Below, in pieces: positions 45,470 through 56,755 of a DNA stretch of 64,000 bases. Under the pieces are notes generated by a model. That model saw nothing but the letters and a program-made list of their open reading frames with translations. It did not search any database and had not been told where the DNA came from. This DNA is from Isoetes taiwanensis. Lineage: Eukaryota > Streptophyta > Lycopodiopsida > Isoetales > Isoetaceae. The position numbers and the translations under genes are program-made. How positions within the stretch are numbered: position 1 is the stretch's first letter; each line of letters begins with the position of its first letter. The stretch lies in assembly GCA_021234155.1 (NCBI GenBank), contig JAJEKV010000033.1, forward strand, positions 9,891,641-9,955,640, read 5' to 3'.

Positions 45470-45826
45470 CATATACAGATGTCCATCGTCCCAGCAACAG
45501 CATCAGAGCCTTTCGAGTTGAAAAGCTTTGGGGCACTATACAACATTCTTTGTGTAGCAAATCCAACCGGATCTCTAATTTTCTCAGGAATTATAGCAGG
45601 ATGTCTTTATGACAGGGAAGCCAAGCGTCAAAATGGCCACCATAACTTAAATATCTCCCTTCACTTCATTTCATCACAGATTCGGTACAAAACCCCGATG
45701 AATGGGTCTGTTCTGGCACCTGGTTTTCGGTCGACATACATAATCATGACAGGGATTTGCATAATTGGAACCGTGCTAAGTTTGGTGCTTACAAATAGAA
45801 CCAGGAGTGTTTACCTTTCTCTGTAA
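45470..45826 (+). pseudogene. C-terminal fragment of a nodulin-like/NFD4-type MFS transporter
   Basis: The plus frame reads SIVPATASEPFELKSFGALY, NILCVANPTGSLIFSGIIAG, CLYDREAKRQNG. Then, after about 25 unrelated residues that may be a read-through intron, it reads FRSTYIIMTGICIIGTVLSL, VLTNRTRSVYLSL and a stop. These match the last transmembrane helices of plant nodulin-like major-facilitator proteins, in which an [AT]ASELFGLKxFG block and a final [VI]LTxRTRxVY are conserved. Known members sit in cellular membranes; their substrates are mostly unclear. The N-terminal two-thirds is absent from the preceding kilobase, which is LINE sequence, so this is probably a stranded last exon or gene fragment. 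Confidence 0.6.
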
Positions 45827-48557
45827 GAGGCCAGTGCATTTGTGTAGAAGAAATTTTGCTCAGTCTGATTTGCTCAGAGCGAATTTGCTCAGATGGATTT
45901 TGCTCAAATGGGTTTGCTGAGATGAATTTTTTCAGAACGAATTTTGCTAAAAACAATTTTTGGTTTACACAAATATTGCATGGACTAACCTTCTCGCTTT
46001 TTCTCGCTCAGACGGCCCTGCAGCAGATGAGTTCGAATGGCTTATTGGCTTTTGATTTAGATCAGGGACTCAGATTCTTGGATTAAGTGCGAGAAAAAGT
46101 TGTTACATGAATGAATAGTCGAAGACTTTTACATGGCAGTAGAATATTCAAAAATATTTTACAAGAAATGGGCAGATCGAAATAGAGCTTACCTTTGTCG
46201 GATTGGTGAGCGCAGAGATGGAATGGAGATTTGAATTAGCAGAAGAGCCATAAGTAAAAGTGCCTCAAGAACAAATGCCGAAATGGCCATCTGAAGCTCT
46301 GGAATCAGCAACGATGGTGTGTTTGCCCACCCAAGCACGAATCCAAGTAGCAGGGTTGATGACGAATCAAAGGATCATATGTGCAGGGCGAAAGGATGAA
46401 AGGGGAAGCCATGGATCGAGCAAGAACCTGCAAGAGAAAGCACAAAAGAGAAGCACAAAAGGTATTTCCTAAATTTGAATTTCACGCATGTGTTTCTTGA
46501 AATTTGAACTTCGTGCACTTTTGTTAGTTCTTTTTTTCTTTTTTGCACCAACAGAAAGCCTATCAGGCACGGCTCAACCCCCAAAACGTCTGCTTGGAGG
46601 CTTGGATTGAAACAAAAACAATCCTTTCTTCGCACAAACAGATTCCACGACAAGAATTGGGTGTCCAAGTCCTTTTTTTTTGTTTTTTTTTTTTTTTGTT
46701 TTTTTGTTTTTCCTTACTGCCTTGGATACTAACTCTTGACGTACCTGCAGAAAATGATTTCTTCTGTAAATTATAAACCAAGAACAAGAACCAATTGAGG
46801 TCGATTCTGTAAGCAATTTAGGTTTTCTCAATTTTGAAGCTAAAAATATGGCTTTTGTATTTGGATATTCAATCAATTTCAAAGTTTTTCTGGTCTAGCT
46901 TTTGAATGGGGAAGCTAATTTTAATTTTGGTGTTATTGCATATGGCATTCCACCATATTCACGCCAAGCATATAGTTCTAGCATGTTTTTGATTTATTTT
47001 CAAGTCTTTTCATCTTTAGTTATTTTTGAGTTAAATCAGTCTTTTTCGGGTGTTTATAGGTGAACCAAATTGCTTGGACCAAATTGCTCGGATGTATGAG
47101 CTATTTTAGCTTATTTTTAAGGTAAACTAGAACACTTTTTGCATTGCACAATAAAGTAGAGTGAATATAAAATATGTTATCCATTTAGAATTCTTTTATA
47201 TATGTTTGTATGTGTTAGAGCAGGAAGCACACGTACGTTTTTTAAACCATTCTAGCTGTGCATAGCTAATTGGAACTTATATTTAGGAATCTTGAAACAT
47301 GTTTGGTATTGGTATAGCACTATGTCTTCTAGTTTGAAATTGTAATATGGCACTAACTTAGAGACCTTATTTTTTGGGGCAGCTCGTCTCTTCTTACCAA
47401 CCAACTTCTTAATTGTGAGTTTCATTTTTCATGCCAATGTTGAAAATTTTATACTTGTTTTGTGGTCTTTGTAGCTTTGATGGAAATGCTACATGGTGCT
47501 ATTATATGTATGCTAGGACGATTTTTGAACAACATAAGAAAGCCCATCAATCTCAAAAATGAGCTATGTAAGTTGTTGGGATAATGGGTGGACAAAAATT
47601 GTAATTCTATAAAATATATATTAGATTTTTTTTTCTTGTTATGATGTTCCATTTGCAAAACTCATTGGAGGTGCCAAAGGAAAAGTTAATAACCATATAA
47701 GGTTTCTTCATTAGATTTGTATGATATCGTGCAATATTGTGAAATATTGTCTATTTTCTAAGTAATATGTTATTACATTTTCATATTTTTGACATGAAAT
47801 GTGTGAATTCGATATAAAAACATGCAATATAAAATTTGTCCCAAAATTAAGACATAATCCCAATTTATTTGAATGATGGTTAAAAACCCTATCCCACAGC
47901 CTTCCTTACTGAAAACTACTTCAAAACTAACTTGCAGAATGAGAAAGATCCAAGGACAAAGAAGTAAAAAGGACATACAGGTGCAGCTTGCATAATGATT
48001 TAAGGACAAAGCCATAAAAAGGAACATACTGGTGCAAAATTTTTTGTGACCAATAAATTTGAAACAAAGTGCTATAAAAAATTGCTTACCAAGGTGTAAA
48101 AGCAAAAGTTCCAGCTCAAATTGCCGTTGGGTTGCACAATTGGTCTAAGGCTCCTTGCAGCATTGAGCCATTACGCACATACTGTTTGGATCTTCACAAA
48201 TATGCAGTGACCCTATAGAACATGGAAGTCTGTGCAATGTACAAAAAATAGATAAAAAATAATAATAATAAAAAAAAACTTCTTCTTTTTATATAAGCAG
48301 ATACCTCAACATCTTCTAATTGAGAGCAAATCTGACTTCAAAAGAGAGTGCAAAATAAGACCTGCACTTGTGGTAAAGAAACCCCAAGGTTTTTCAAATC
48401 CAATTCGTCAAAAAATTCTTGCACTATAATGCAATCAAATCCATAAAAACATGAGACCATTTTTCATTGAAAAGCACATGAAACATTGAATGCCTTGGGG
48501 AGTTTTTGATAAAGTATAACATGCTATATTTTTAATCTATACAAGAAATTTATCTCC
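45827..48557. other. No gene recognised
   Basis: Degenerate 16-18 bp repeats of GAATTTTGCTCAGA lie at 45856-45955. A T-rich run lies at 46672-46711. The rest is AT-rich and non-coding in appearance. Confidence 0.4.
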
Positions 48558-48725
48558 AACCTGTAGGCTTCGATCCCAAGTAACGTCCAACCCTTGGCCG
48601 TCGCAAACATTTCTTTTGTTCAAACCTATAGGCTTAAACCCCAAGTAACGTCCAACCCTTGGCCGTCGCAAACATTTCTTTTGTTCAAACCTGTAGGCTT
48701 GGACCACAAGTAACGTCCAACCCAT
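48558..48725. repeat. 65-bp tandem repeat, about 2.6 copies
   Basis: CAAGTAACGTCCAACCC starts at 48577, 48642 and 48707, exactly 65 bases apart. Units share TTGGCCGTCGCAAACATTTC and TTTTGTTCAAACCT, with only a few differences. Confidence 0.9.
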
Positions 48726-50600
48726 GTGCCCTAGCCAATTTTTGGAATGCTCAAGCCAACAAGCAGCCGATTTTTAGAATTCTTGGCCAACAAGCAGCTC
48801 AAATCAGCTAAAAAATTACGCTTGCCTACGATTTTCCATACAATACCCAGCCGAAATCTAGGCCAAACCATGCCTGAGATACGGTCCACAAATACCAAAC
48901 GAAATAATTAGAAGTTCATCAGGATTCATATCTTTTTGTTATTCAATTTATTCATAATTCACAATACATCAACTATTAATTAAATTTTCAATTAGAAAGA
49001 TATTGTTGTGAACAGTATAAGTTATGAAGAAAATCCAAGATGAGCTCCAATACAACATCTCTCGACACAAAGGCTGGTGAGTTACCAAGGGTGCTAATCC
49101 ACCATCTATAGAAGTCATCTAGATTTAGCTCAGTAATGTAGTCCTCTTTCATTCCCGCCATCTCTGCAAACATCAAAACGTAATTGTCATCTTTGCAAAT
49201 ATCAAAACATATGGTTTTAAGATTAAACATGGCCAAGCTGGCTAGGTAGGTTGTTGAACAAATGCCCCATTATGCCCTCAATAAAATCTTAGATCTAGAA
49301 GAAACGCAAAGTAGTCCACTGGCTCATGTAAGCAAAATATGCTTGAATTCATACTCCTAGAAAAGAGCACTCTCCCATTACCATCCATTCCTTTTAGTCT
49401 ACATAGGATACGATCATGTATCAAGGCCTTGTAAATCATTTCCATGCAATCTATACACCAAACACAAGTGTCTAACAAGTATTATAAAATTCAATTACTA
49501 TGCGATATAGTCAAGCATTAACTACGGATGGCTTTTGAAATGAATATGCATGAATATGCAGTGGTACACATGTTCCTCAAATTTAAACCATACTAATATT
49601 TGGATCGATGTATGATATGCTTAGATGTTAAGGATATGCTCAGTTGTTCTGCATTACCAAAATGTGACATTTCCATCGAGGTAATCATTAGATTCAAATC
49701 ATATAGATATCATGATATATACATAATAAAAATGTTGGCAAATTTTGTGTGGGCAGAAAATCTTTTAGCAGATTAGATGCCACAGATTTACACCATATAG
49801 ATTACTCTAGATTCTATATGGATTAGATTTCACAAGTCTTTACCATATCCATTTCCATTACTTCTTCTCATTTATCTGATGAATGGGGATCTTATGAACA
49901 ACTTGATTATCACCCAAAAAACTGGCGCCGCCTGCACAAACCACAACAAAACACATCAATTCGCTACTAATTGCTTGCACAGAGAGGGCAAAGGCATGGA
50001 TGGGTGTCACATAGGTCAACAACATTTATGTTTGTGAACTGCAAAGTTGACCAGTTTTTGCACATCTTTAATGATTGATCACTGCGTATATTCAGTGCAT
50101 ATATTGGGGCCATCTACAGCTATATGCATCTTGCTTCACTTTTGCAAACAGGTTATTGGATTGATGATGTGCAAATTGATCTAAATTTTAAATATGTTGT
50201 ACGAAATGTAAGCTTAAACATAGTGTTGAAAGAATTGCAGATCTGCAAGTGGAAGGTAGACTCTGAACATTATTGATATAGTTTAGGTGATGGTCTTGTC
50301 AATTTGCAGACTATAAACATTCTTTTTCTTCTTGATTGATATGTGGCCTATAGATTTTGCTACTTATGTATCAAACTGCTCATGGAGTTCTTTTTAAAGA
50401 CGATCAATAGAATTATATTCTCTCTGAGGCATATAGACTTTGATTGTCATTAGTTTGTGCACTAGCAGAAACTTTTTATCAATTATCTATAGTCAGATTC
50501 TAAGATGCCTGCATCCCAGTGATGATTACTTCCTATTGAATTTCTTTAGAAAATACTTTATAGCAGAAAAGGGCAAAATAATCTTCTTTCTGAGGTGCTT
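48726..50600. other. No gene recognised
   Basis: Two short minus frames (48988-49236, reading AEMAGMKEDYITELNLDDFY; and 49278-49478) look mildly protein-like, but I cannot place them in a family. Confidence 0.35.
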
Positions 50601-50639
50601 GTTTTTTTTTTTTTTTTATTGTTTACTCTATTCCTATTC

Positions 50640-51408
50640 TTTTTCCCTTGCCCTCTTCTCTTGCTGGCGCTTCATTGGGCGCTGGCTGGAAAGCACCGGG
50701 GGCTTTGTTTGGTCGTCCGGGTATAGTGAAGGGTGGCGCACAGGGAGGTGCTTGAGTGATGGGTGGCGCCTGGGAGGGAGCGCTTCAGCCTAGTGAGGAT
50801 GCACCTCCTTTGAGCGACTTCCCGGCGTTTTCTCAACGCCCCCGGAAGCGTCTGGGTGATTGGCGTTCGGGCCTATTGGATCTTTTTTTTCAACTTCAGC
50901 GGTGCCCTCAGGGCCACCGCCTTTTTGCATGTAGCTGCTCTGTGGGTTTAGGGACTTGACCTGTTCCTGGTGGCGGCTCTTATGGTCTAGTGGTTTGATC
51001 GAGGCGCCGATTGGGTCGGACACCGGGATCTTTGCACCAACATCTATTTGCTCTAGTTTTAGCGAGAAGATGGAGATTTAGCGCATGCGTAAGCTCGCAC
51101 CAGTCCTCAGCACACAGTTGTGAAGAGGTTACGGTTCGGAGGCGTTTGGTGAAGTTCTGTTTGTTGGAGGTATGCTTGTTGCTTCTTGCAATAGCATGGG
51201 TTTTTGGATATGTAGTCATCCTGGCAACAGTTTTTTTCCCATGTGGTTTTTAATCTGGGGCATGGTGATTATACTTTATTTTGTTTGTAAGGGCTTCGGT
51301 CCATGTTCTGGTTAGGGACTTCGGTCCCGTCTTGTACTTGTGGGTCCCATAACCCGATTGGGTTCCGCGGACGTTAAAAATTTCTTCCTTCCTTCCTTCC
51401 TTCCTTCT
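50640..51408 (+). mobile_element. Short LINE-tailed retroelement (SINE-like or internally deleted LINE)
   Basis: It ends in GGGTCCCATAACCCGATTGG...GCGGACGTTAAAAA followed by (TTCC)n, nearly identical to the 3' end of the ORF1-only LINE at 60444-60504. No RT or ORF1 is present. The body is GC-richer than its surroundings. At 50983-50993 TGGTCTAGTGG matches a tRNA A box, and 51013-51024 GGGTCGGACACC resembles a B box; their spacing (19 bases) is shorter than in tRNAs, so a tRNA-derived head is only a possibility. The 5' boundary is uncertain. Confidence 0.55.
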
Positions 51409-52524
51409 ACACATGTTTTATTTTTAGTACACATCGACACATTCTATACCTGTATATTGAAAGCTAATTCATTCTAAGGAGAATAACCTTCTCTTTGAGG
51501 CATGTGAGCTTCATTGAATTGCTCTTTAGAAGGGCAATCCTTTCCTTTTCCCTGGGAAATTTTTGCTGCACATGCTTGTTAGTAGACAAACACATTATGT
51601 AGGATTGACCATGCCAATGATGATCTAGACTTGAGGCACCTAGACTTTGTTAATCTGATTAGCTTGTTAAGCAGGCATTTGGCATATTCTATATGAACAA
51701 CTGTCGTAAGGATGATTACCTATAATATTGGGCTGCTATATGGTAAATCCCTTCTAAGGAGGATAGTCATAGAGCAATCTGCTTCAAGCTATCCAAAAAC
51801 TGAGCAGTTTTGCTCCAAGCTGTCCAAAAACTGAGCAGCCTGCTTCTCCATTTCTTCCATATGGGCATTGATCTACAGATCTTTTTCCTGATAAATGGGC
51901 TTTCCTCCCACTAGGCGAATTAGAAACCTGATAAAACTTAAAAAAAAAAAGCATGTATTGTGCTGGAAATGTTGAAAAAGGAAGATCTCAAGAGCTTACT
52001 CGCAGTGGTAAAAAATGTGACTGGTTTCTGACGAACAGAATGGTAATGGGTCTGCCAGAAAAAGCTTTGTTTTTCAAGGCCTAAATCAAGGCGTAGGTTG
52101 AATCCTTCTTCACTGCCACAACCAGCTTGGTGGGCAGCGGCCTCTTCCATATCAGATCATTTTCTTCTCCACTTATGGATTCAGCCACCGGATGCTTTGC
52201 CGGAGTTAAGCATCCTAAGCTTAATCTTGACCAAAGCACTAGCTTAAACCTTAAAGAAGAAAAACTTAAGCCTTAAACTTAAGCCCGATTCCGATTTGCA
52301 CTCAGAGACAGTTTCACTTGTGATGTTTTGCCATTTTGCACTCTAGTAGCCAGATTGTGGGCTACAATCTCCAAGATCTTCTGGGATATGGATTGCTTGG
52401 ATTCTTTGGAGAAAGGTCCAGCCATATGAAAAGACGCTTACCTTCTAAGCATCCCTGCTAGTGCCACAAGCTATTAACATACTTGCCTAGGTTGCACTAT
52501 TTGCCAGATCATAACTCGTACAAC
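51409..52524. other. No gene recognised
   Basis: Includes an immediate duplication of (A)GCT(A/G)TCCAAAAACTGAGCAG near 51788-51840. No conserved frames. Confidence 0.4.
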
Positions 52525-52529
52525 ATTCA

Positions 52530-52751
52530 TAAAATGGACTCTTGATGCGGCACACTATCTCACCATCCAACTGCGAGCCCTTAGCCAAGACACAGCTGCT
52601 CTAGAGCTCTCCACCGAGCAACTATATCGCATGCACGCCCCTTTGGTCCCCCTTTGGACCAAAACCTCTTTTGGACAAAAGCTCAAAAATCCAAAGGCCC
52701 ACATGGCCCAAAAAGGCCTAAAGCCTTTTGCCACGTCCTTGGCATATATCA
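52530..52751 (-). repeat. 3' LTR of the gypsy element
   Basis: 222 bp, about 90% identical to 56529-56750. Abuts the PPT at 52752. Confidence 0.85.
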
Positions 52752-52762
52752 TTCCCTCCCTC
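52752..52762 (-). other. Polypurine tract of the gypsy element
   Basis: On the minus strand GAGGGAGGGAA lies directly before the 3' LTR start TGATATATG, the expected plus-strand primer site. Confidence 0.8.
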
Positions 52763-52798
52763 ATGACATTGCAGCAGTCCTCTGCTGCAAAAGAATGT

Positions 52799-55267
52799 TT
52801 AAATATCTTTAGTCATCCGAGAATAGTCCTTCCTTGGCCCTCGCTTAGGCCGGCTAGTAGAAGCCTGTCCTTGGACATCTTCTTGTCTCCCGGCTTCCTT
52901 TGCTGTCCGATCTTTATATTCCATAAGAATATTTGGATAAGCTTCTAAAACATTGCCACGCACCCATGAAGTGTCCTCCAAAGTTTTGTGAGCAAACTTC
53001 ACCAAATACTGTCTTGAATCACTAGTGGATTTATCCGCCAAAATTGTTTCCGGCTCTAGAACTTCGGAATCATCAATCAATTCTGGCTCACTTAACCTCC
53101 CAGGTTGAGGTAACTCGTTACCATGATAAACCTTTAGGAATGACACATTCACTACATCATGCATTTTCCAACCTTGAGACAATCTCAATTGATATGCATT
53201 CTCATTGACCATTTCAATAACTTGAAATGGTCCATGGAAACGAGGTGCCAACTTAAGATACTTCTTGCGCGCATCTTTCTTAAAGTGGCCTTTATGGATC
53301 CTCATCCATACCCAATCTCCTTCCTTAAAAACTATTGGTTGCCGCAACTTAGATGATTTATTTGCAAAAGACGCCTGAGCATCTCAAATACGAGCTTGAA
53401 GAAAGTCAATGAGATCCTTATGCTCAATAACCAAATCATTAGCAGTTGGAACATCCTCACACACTCGAAAAAGTGGTTCCCGTACAGGCTGACCATAGAC
53501 CACCTGGAAAGGGGTCATCTTTATGGTAGACTAATAGGTGTTAGTATACACAAATTCAGCAATAGGCAAATACTCTTCCCAAATGACCTTGATGCTCATT
53601 GAGTAACCCCCCTTAAGACAGAGCAAATAACTTTATTTACCACCTCGGATTGTCCTTTAGTTTCTGGGTGAAAAGCAGTGGAGAACCTTAACTTTGTTCC
53701 CAATTGCATAAGCAATGCCTTCCAGAATTTACTGGTAAACTTTGTATCACGATCGAATACAATAATCTTTGGCAACCCATGTAGCCTAAATATCTCTTTG
53801 GTAAAGAGCGTAGCCGCACTATAAGCTATCAATTTATCCGATTGGAAAAAGATACTTTTCTAAGGATTAAGAGTAATAGACTCCTCCATTAACCGACATA
53901 AAACCTCTCGCAAATGCAAGTAATGATCTTCCTCGGACTTACTAAAAACCAATATGTCATCAAAGAAAACGACAACATAAGCGTCATGCACATCTTCAAA
54001 TATTCGTCCCATTAGTCTCGTAAAAGAAGCTGAGCATTTGTAAGTCCAAATAGCATGACTAAAAACTCGTAATGTCCAAAGGTTATCCAAAATCTAGTCT
54101 TATGAACATCTTCAGGTGCAACCTTAAGTTGCCAATACCTTGACTTAAGATCGAGACAACTAAAAACTGTGGCATCTTGGAGTTGATCAAACAAATATCC
54201 GCCCTTGGTATAGGAAACCGATTCTTTATGGTTATCTTATTCAAAGCGTGATAATCTATACACATGCGCCAGGAATTATCTTTTTTCTTAACCAACAAGA
54301 CAGGAGCACCAAAAGGTGAAGAACTATGGCGGATCAATCCAGCTTGAAGTAACTCATCAAGTTGGTATCTAGTCTCAACTTGTTGGCCATGCACTCTCCG
54401 ATAAGGAGCTTGATTAGGAGGTTCTTTCCCAGGAAGAAGACCAATCCTGGGGTCCTCCATACATTGGGGTGGCAAAGTTTGTGGAATTTCATTTGAAAAG
54501 ACATCATTATAATAATGCAAAAAGACAGTTTGACGCTCATTTAATGGGGATACACCAGACTTAGGACGCAAAACTGCCAAATACACAAAATGAGTTTTCA
54601 TTGCCAAATGCTTAAACTGTACAACAGAAACTGTTGGAATTGGAGAAACAATATCATCCTTCACAAACTTGAAGGTATTCTTACCCCCTTCCAAGAATAG
54701 CATAACAATTCCCGCCTGCCAATTTATAAGAGGATTGATAGCCTTATGCCATGGCATGCCTAGAATAATATCCATACCTCCAAGGTCAGAAACCATGAAA
54801 GAACGTTTACAGACATATCCATGCAATTGAAATTCAACGTCCTTGACCATAAATGAAGAAGGCGGAGGGACAACGTTCAAGAAAGCAGAAGACAATTCTA
54901 CATCACTTGATAAAGGAATAGAAGTTAATTTTAGTTCCTTTATCAATCGATCAAAAATGAAATCAAACTCACTACCCCGATCGAATAAGATATGTACTTT
55001 TTGATCTTGAATAGTAGCCCAAAATTGTAAGAGACTACTATTCTCAACAGAATCCATATCCGATTTCTCCCGAACAGTGGCCACCTTTTTCCCTTTCCCA
55101 TCGCCTCGAACAGAAGCTACTTTCTTACTTTTGTCCTCTTTCTTAGTCCCAGACTTAAGAATAGGTGTAGTTTCCTTTCTTTCCCCTTTCTTCCTCTCAA
55201 GATAAGTAGGACATGCATAAAACTTATGGTCGGCTGAAGAACAAACAAAACACTTATTCTCCCGCAT
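52799..55267 (-). pseudogene. Gypsy pol: CCHC, protease, RT, integrase core, chromodomain
   Basis: The minus strand begins with a perfect CCHC knuckle ([14 protein letters not shown]), then a retropepsin with [11 protein letters not shown] (catalytic D-[ST]-G changed to D-R-G) and [22 protein letters not shown] follows: [35 protein letters not shown] and VVVFFDDILVFSKS. It then passes directly to the integrase core ([34 protein letters not shown]) and the GPF region (PRFHGPFQVIEMV). A chromodomain closes it (EPETILADKSTSDSRQYLVK, LEDTSWVRGNVL). RNase H, the HHCC domain and the first integrase Asp are missing at about 53840-53865. Stops and frameshifts occur throughout. It could not replicate by itself. 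Confidence 0.9.
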
Positions 55268-56079
55268 TAGCCGCTTCTTGCGTGCTTAATAAGATTCCTT
55301 TGGCTCTTTGGCCCCAACAAGTTCATTATCTGCAACATCTGTGTGCGACTGTTTGAATGGTCCAGACCTTGGAGCAGATCCCATTGATTTCTCCCGAAAA
55401 CCACTCGCCTCTTTCATAGATACCTTTAGGCCACGTTGAGCATTAATGGCTTTCATGGGAGCCAGACCTTCCTCTTCTACTTTCTCTGCCATCTTACAGA
55501 GCTCAGCAAAAGAAAGATTGGCAACTTGCAGATCGAGTTTCGCCCTTACTCAACGACGAACCCCACCCATGAGTTTTTCAGACTTCTTAGTATCATTTTT
55601 ACTAAGCTGAAGTCCTTTCTTTAAAACTCGCGCGGCGAAGGCTCGAACAGTTTCCACGTTTTGTTGGGTCAACTTATTCAATTCAGCGATAAGATCTCGC
55701 TCCCAATTATGACCCAAAAAAGGATTTTTAATTTTCTTTTCAAATTCCGCAAAGGTAGCAATGGGTTGATTGACTGGCTGGTTCTTCTGGATATCCAGCC
55801 ACCAGTTGCAACACCATCGAGATGACGCTCAGCAAAATATAACTGAGTGTCTTCGTCATCTTTAGTTTTAGTAAAATATGAATTCAAATCCCGTAGCCAT
55901 GCGAAAAGCTCATCCGCATCACTAGTAGCAGCGCAATACATTTTGAATTCAATTTTGACATTGGCACCCGCTTTGATGCCACTATGCGGATGCCCTGCAG
56001 CTTGCTGCAACTGTGCCACTGCGCTCGCAGAGAATCCAGTTCTTGCGGCTCAGCAATTTGAGCCTCGGCAACTGTAAGT
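55268..56079 (-). pseudogene. Gypsy gag, interrupted by a LINE
   Basis: The minus strand reads AQLQQAAGHPHSGIKAGANV, then YCAATSDADELFAWLRDLNS and TKTKDDEDTQLYFAERHLDG, a retrotransposon gag (CA-like) pattern, followed by a charged region up to the CCHC knuckle of pol. The segment before (KLTVAEAQIAEPQELDS, near 56050) joins ELEHD beyond the LINE at 56441, so one gag frame has been split by the insertion. Frameshifts near 55680 and 55500 also break it. Gag would assemble the virus-like particle. Confidence 0.75.
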
Positions 56080-56440
56080 TTTTCTCTTAGGCTTGGTTGG
56101 TGTGGCTGATTTGGAAGCGGCGGCGGTTGTGGATCTTTCAGGGGATTCAGCAGCCTGCAGCCTCTCTGATTCCTCGACTCAGGTACAAGCTATTTCAAAG
56201 CTTTCTGGTGTTCCCGGGAGTAGTAGAGCGGAAGTTTGCCATTTGGCGGGACTTCTTGGGTGTTGTAGATGGTCATGGTCGGTTTGTACAGCAGTAGAGT
56301 TGCAGTTTTTTTGTGAGTTTGTTGTGGAGTGTCGAGGTATCGCTGTCCCTTTGGGGCAGTTCTCCTTCCTCCTCACTTGTTTTGTAACATTACCATTCTT
56401 TTAATATATTGATGACACAGTTCTTCAAAAAAAAAAAATT
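56080..56440 (+). mobile_element. Nested 5'-truncated L1 end inside the gypsy gag
   Basis: The plus strand begins VWLIWKRRRLWIFQGIQQ (last residues of L1 ORF2) and continues through a 3' UTR to CAGTTCTTCAAAAAAA. About 210 bases (56230-56440) are close to identical to 63219-63430. It shares its terminal motifs with the L1 at 10763-12320. It is opposite in orientation to the gypsy host. Confidence 0.85.
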
Positions 56441-56515
56441 ATCATGCTCTAACTCAAAAAGTTTTTGTTTCTTCAAAGTTAACATTGGCAAAAGAACCGA
56501 CCATCGAAACTTGTT

Positions 56516-56527
56516 GCTTTGATACCA
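56516..56527 (-). other. Primer-binding site of the gypsy element
   Basis: The minus strand reads TGGTATCAAAGC one base after the 5' LTR. It is close to the usual plant initiator-tRNA-Met PBS TGGTATCAGAGC, with one A for G. Confidence 0.8.
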
Positions 56528-56528
56528 C

Positions 56529-56750
56529 TAACATGGACTCTTGACGCGGCACATTATCTCACCACCCAACCACGAGCCCTCAGCCAAGACACAACTGCCC
56601 TAGAGCTCTCCCCTGAGCAACTATATAGCATGCACGCCCCTTTGGTCCCCCTTTGGACCAAAACATCCTTTGGAGAAAAGCCCAAAGTTTCAAAGGCCCA
56701 CATGACCCAAAAAGGCCTAAAGCCTTTTGCCACATCCTTGGCATATATCA
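56529..56750 (-). repeat. 5' LTR of the gypsy element
   Basis: 222 bp, starting TGATATATGCC at 56750 on the minus strand and ending GAGTCCATGTTA. Contains CAACTATATAGC on the plus strand (a TATATAG-like core on the minus strand). Confidence 0.85.
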
Positions 56751-56755
56751 ATTCA

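Larger units (their letters stand above)
52530..56750 (-). mobile_element. Ty3/gypsy chromovirus, complete with LTRs, non-autonomous deletion derivative
   Basis: The minus-strand element has 222-bp LTRs (56529-56750 at the 5' end, 52530-52751 at the 3' end), a PBS, a PPT and flanking 5-bp direct repeats ATTCA (52525-52529, 56751-56755). The LTRs begin TGATATATGCC and end with TTA, so they are not the usual TG...CA. They differ by about 20 bases in 222 by eye, implying an old insertion. Gene order is gag-CCHC-protease-RT-integrase-chromodomain, with RNase H and the integrase N-terminus deleted. Confidence 0.9.

Noticed and set aside
50983-51024. tRNA gene from A-box and B-box matches
   Set aside because: Box spacing is about 19 bases and no cloverleaf can be drawn; kept only as a possible SINE head.
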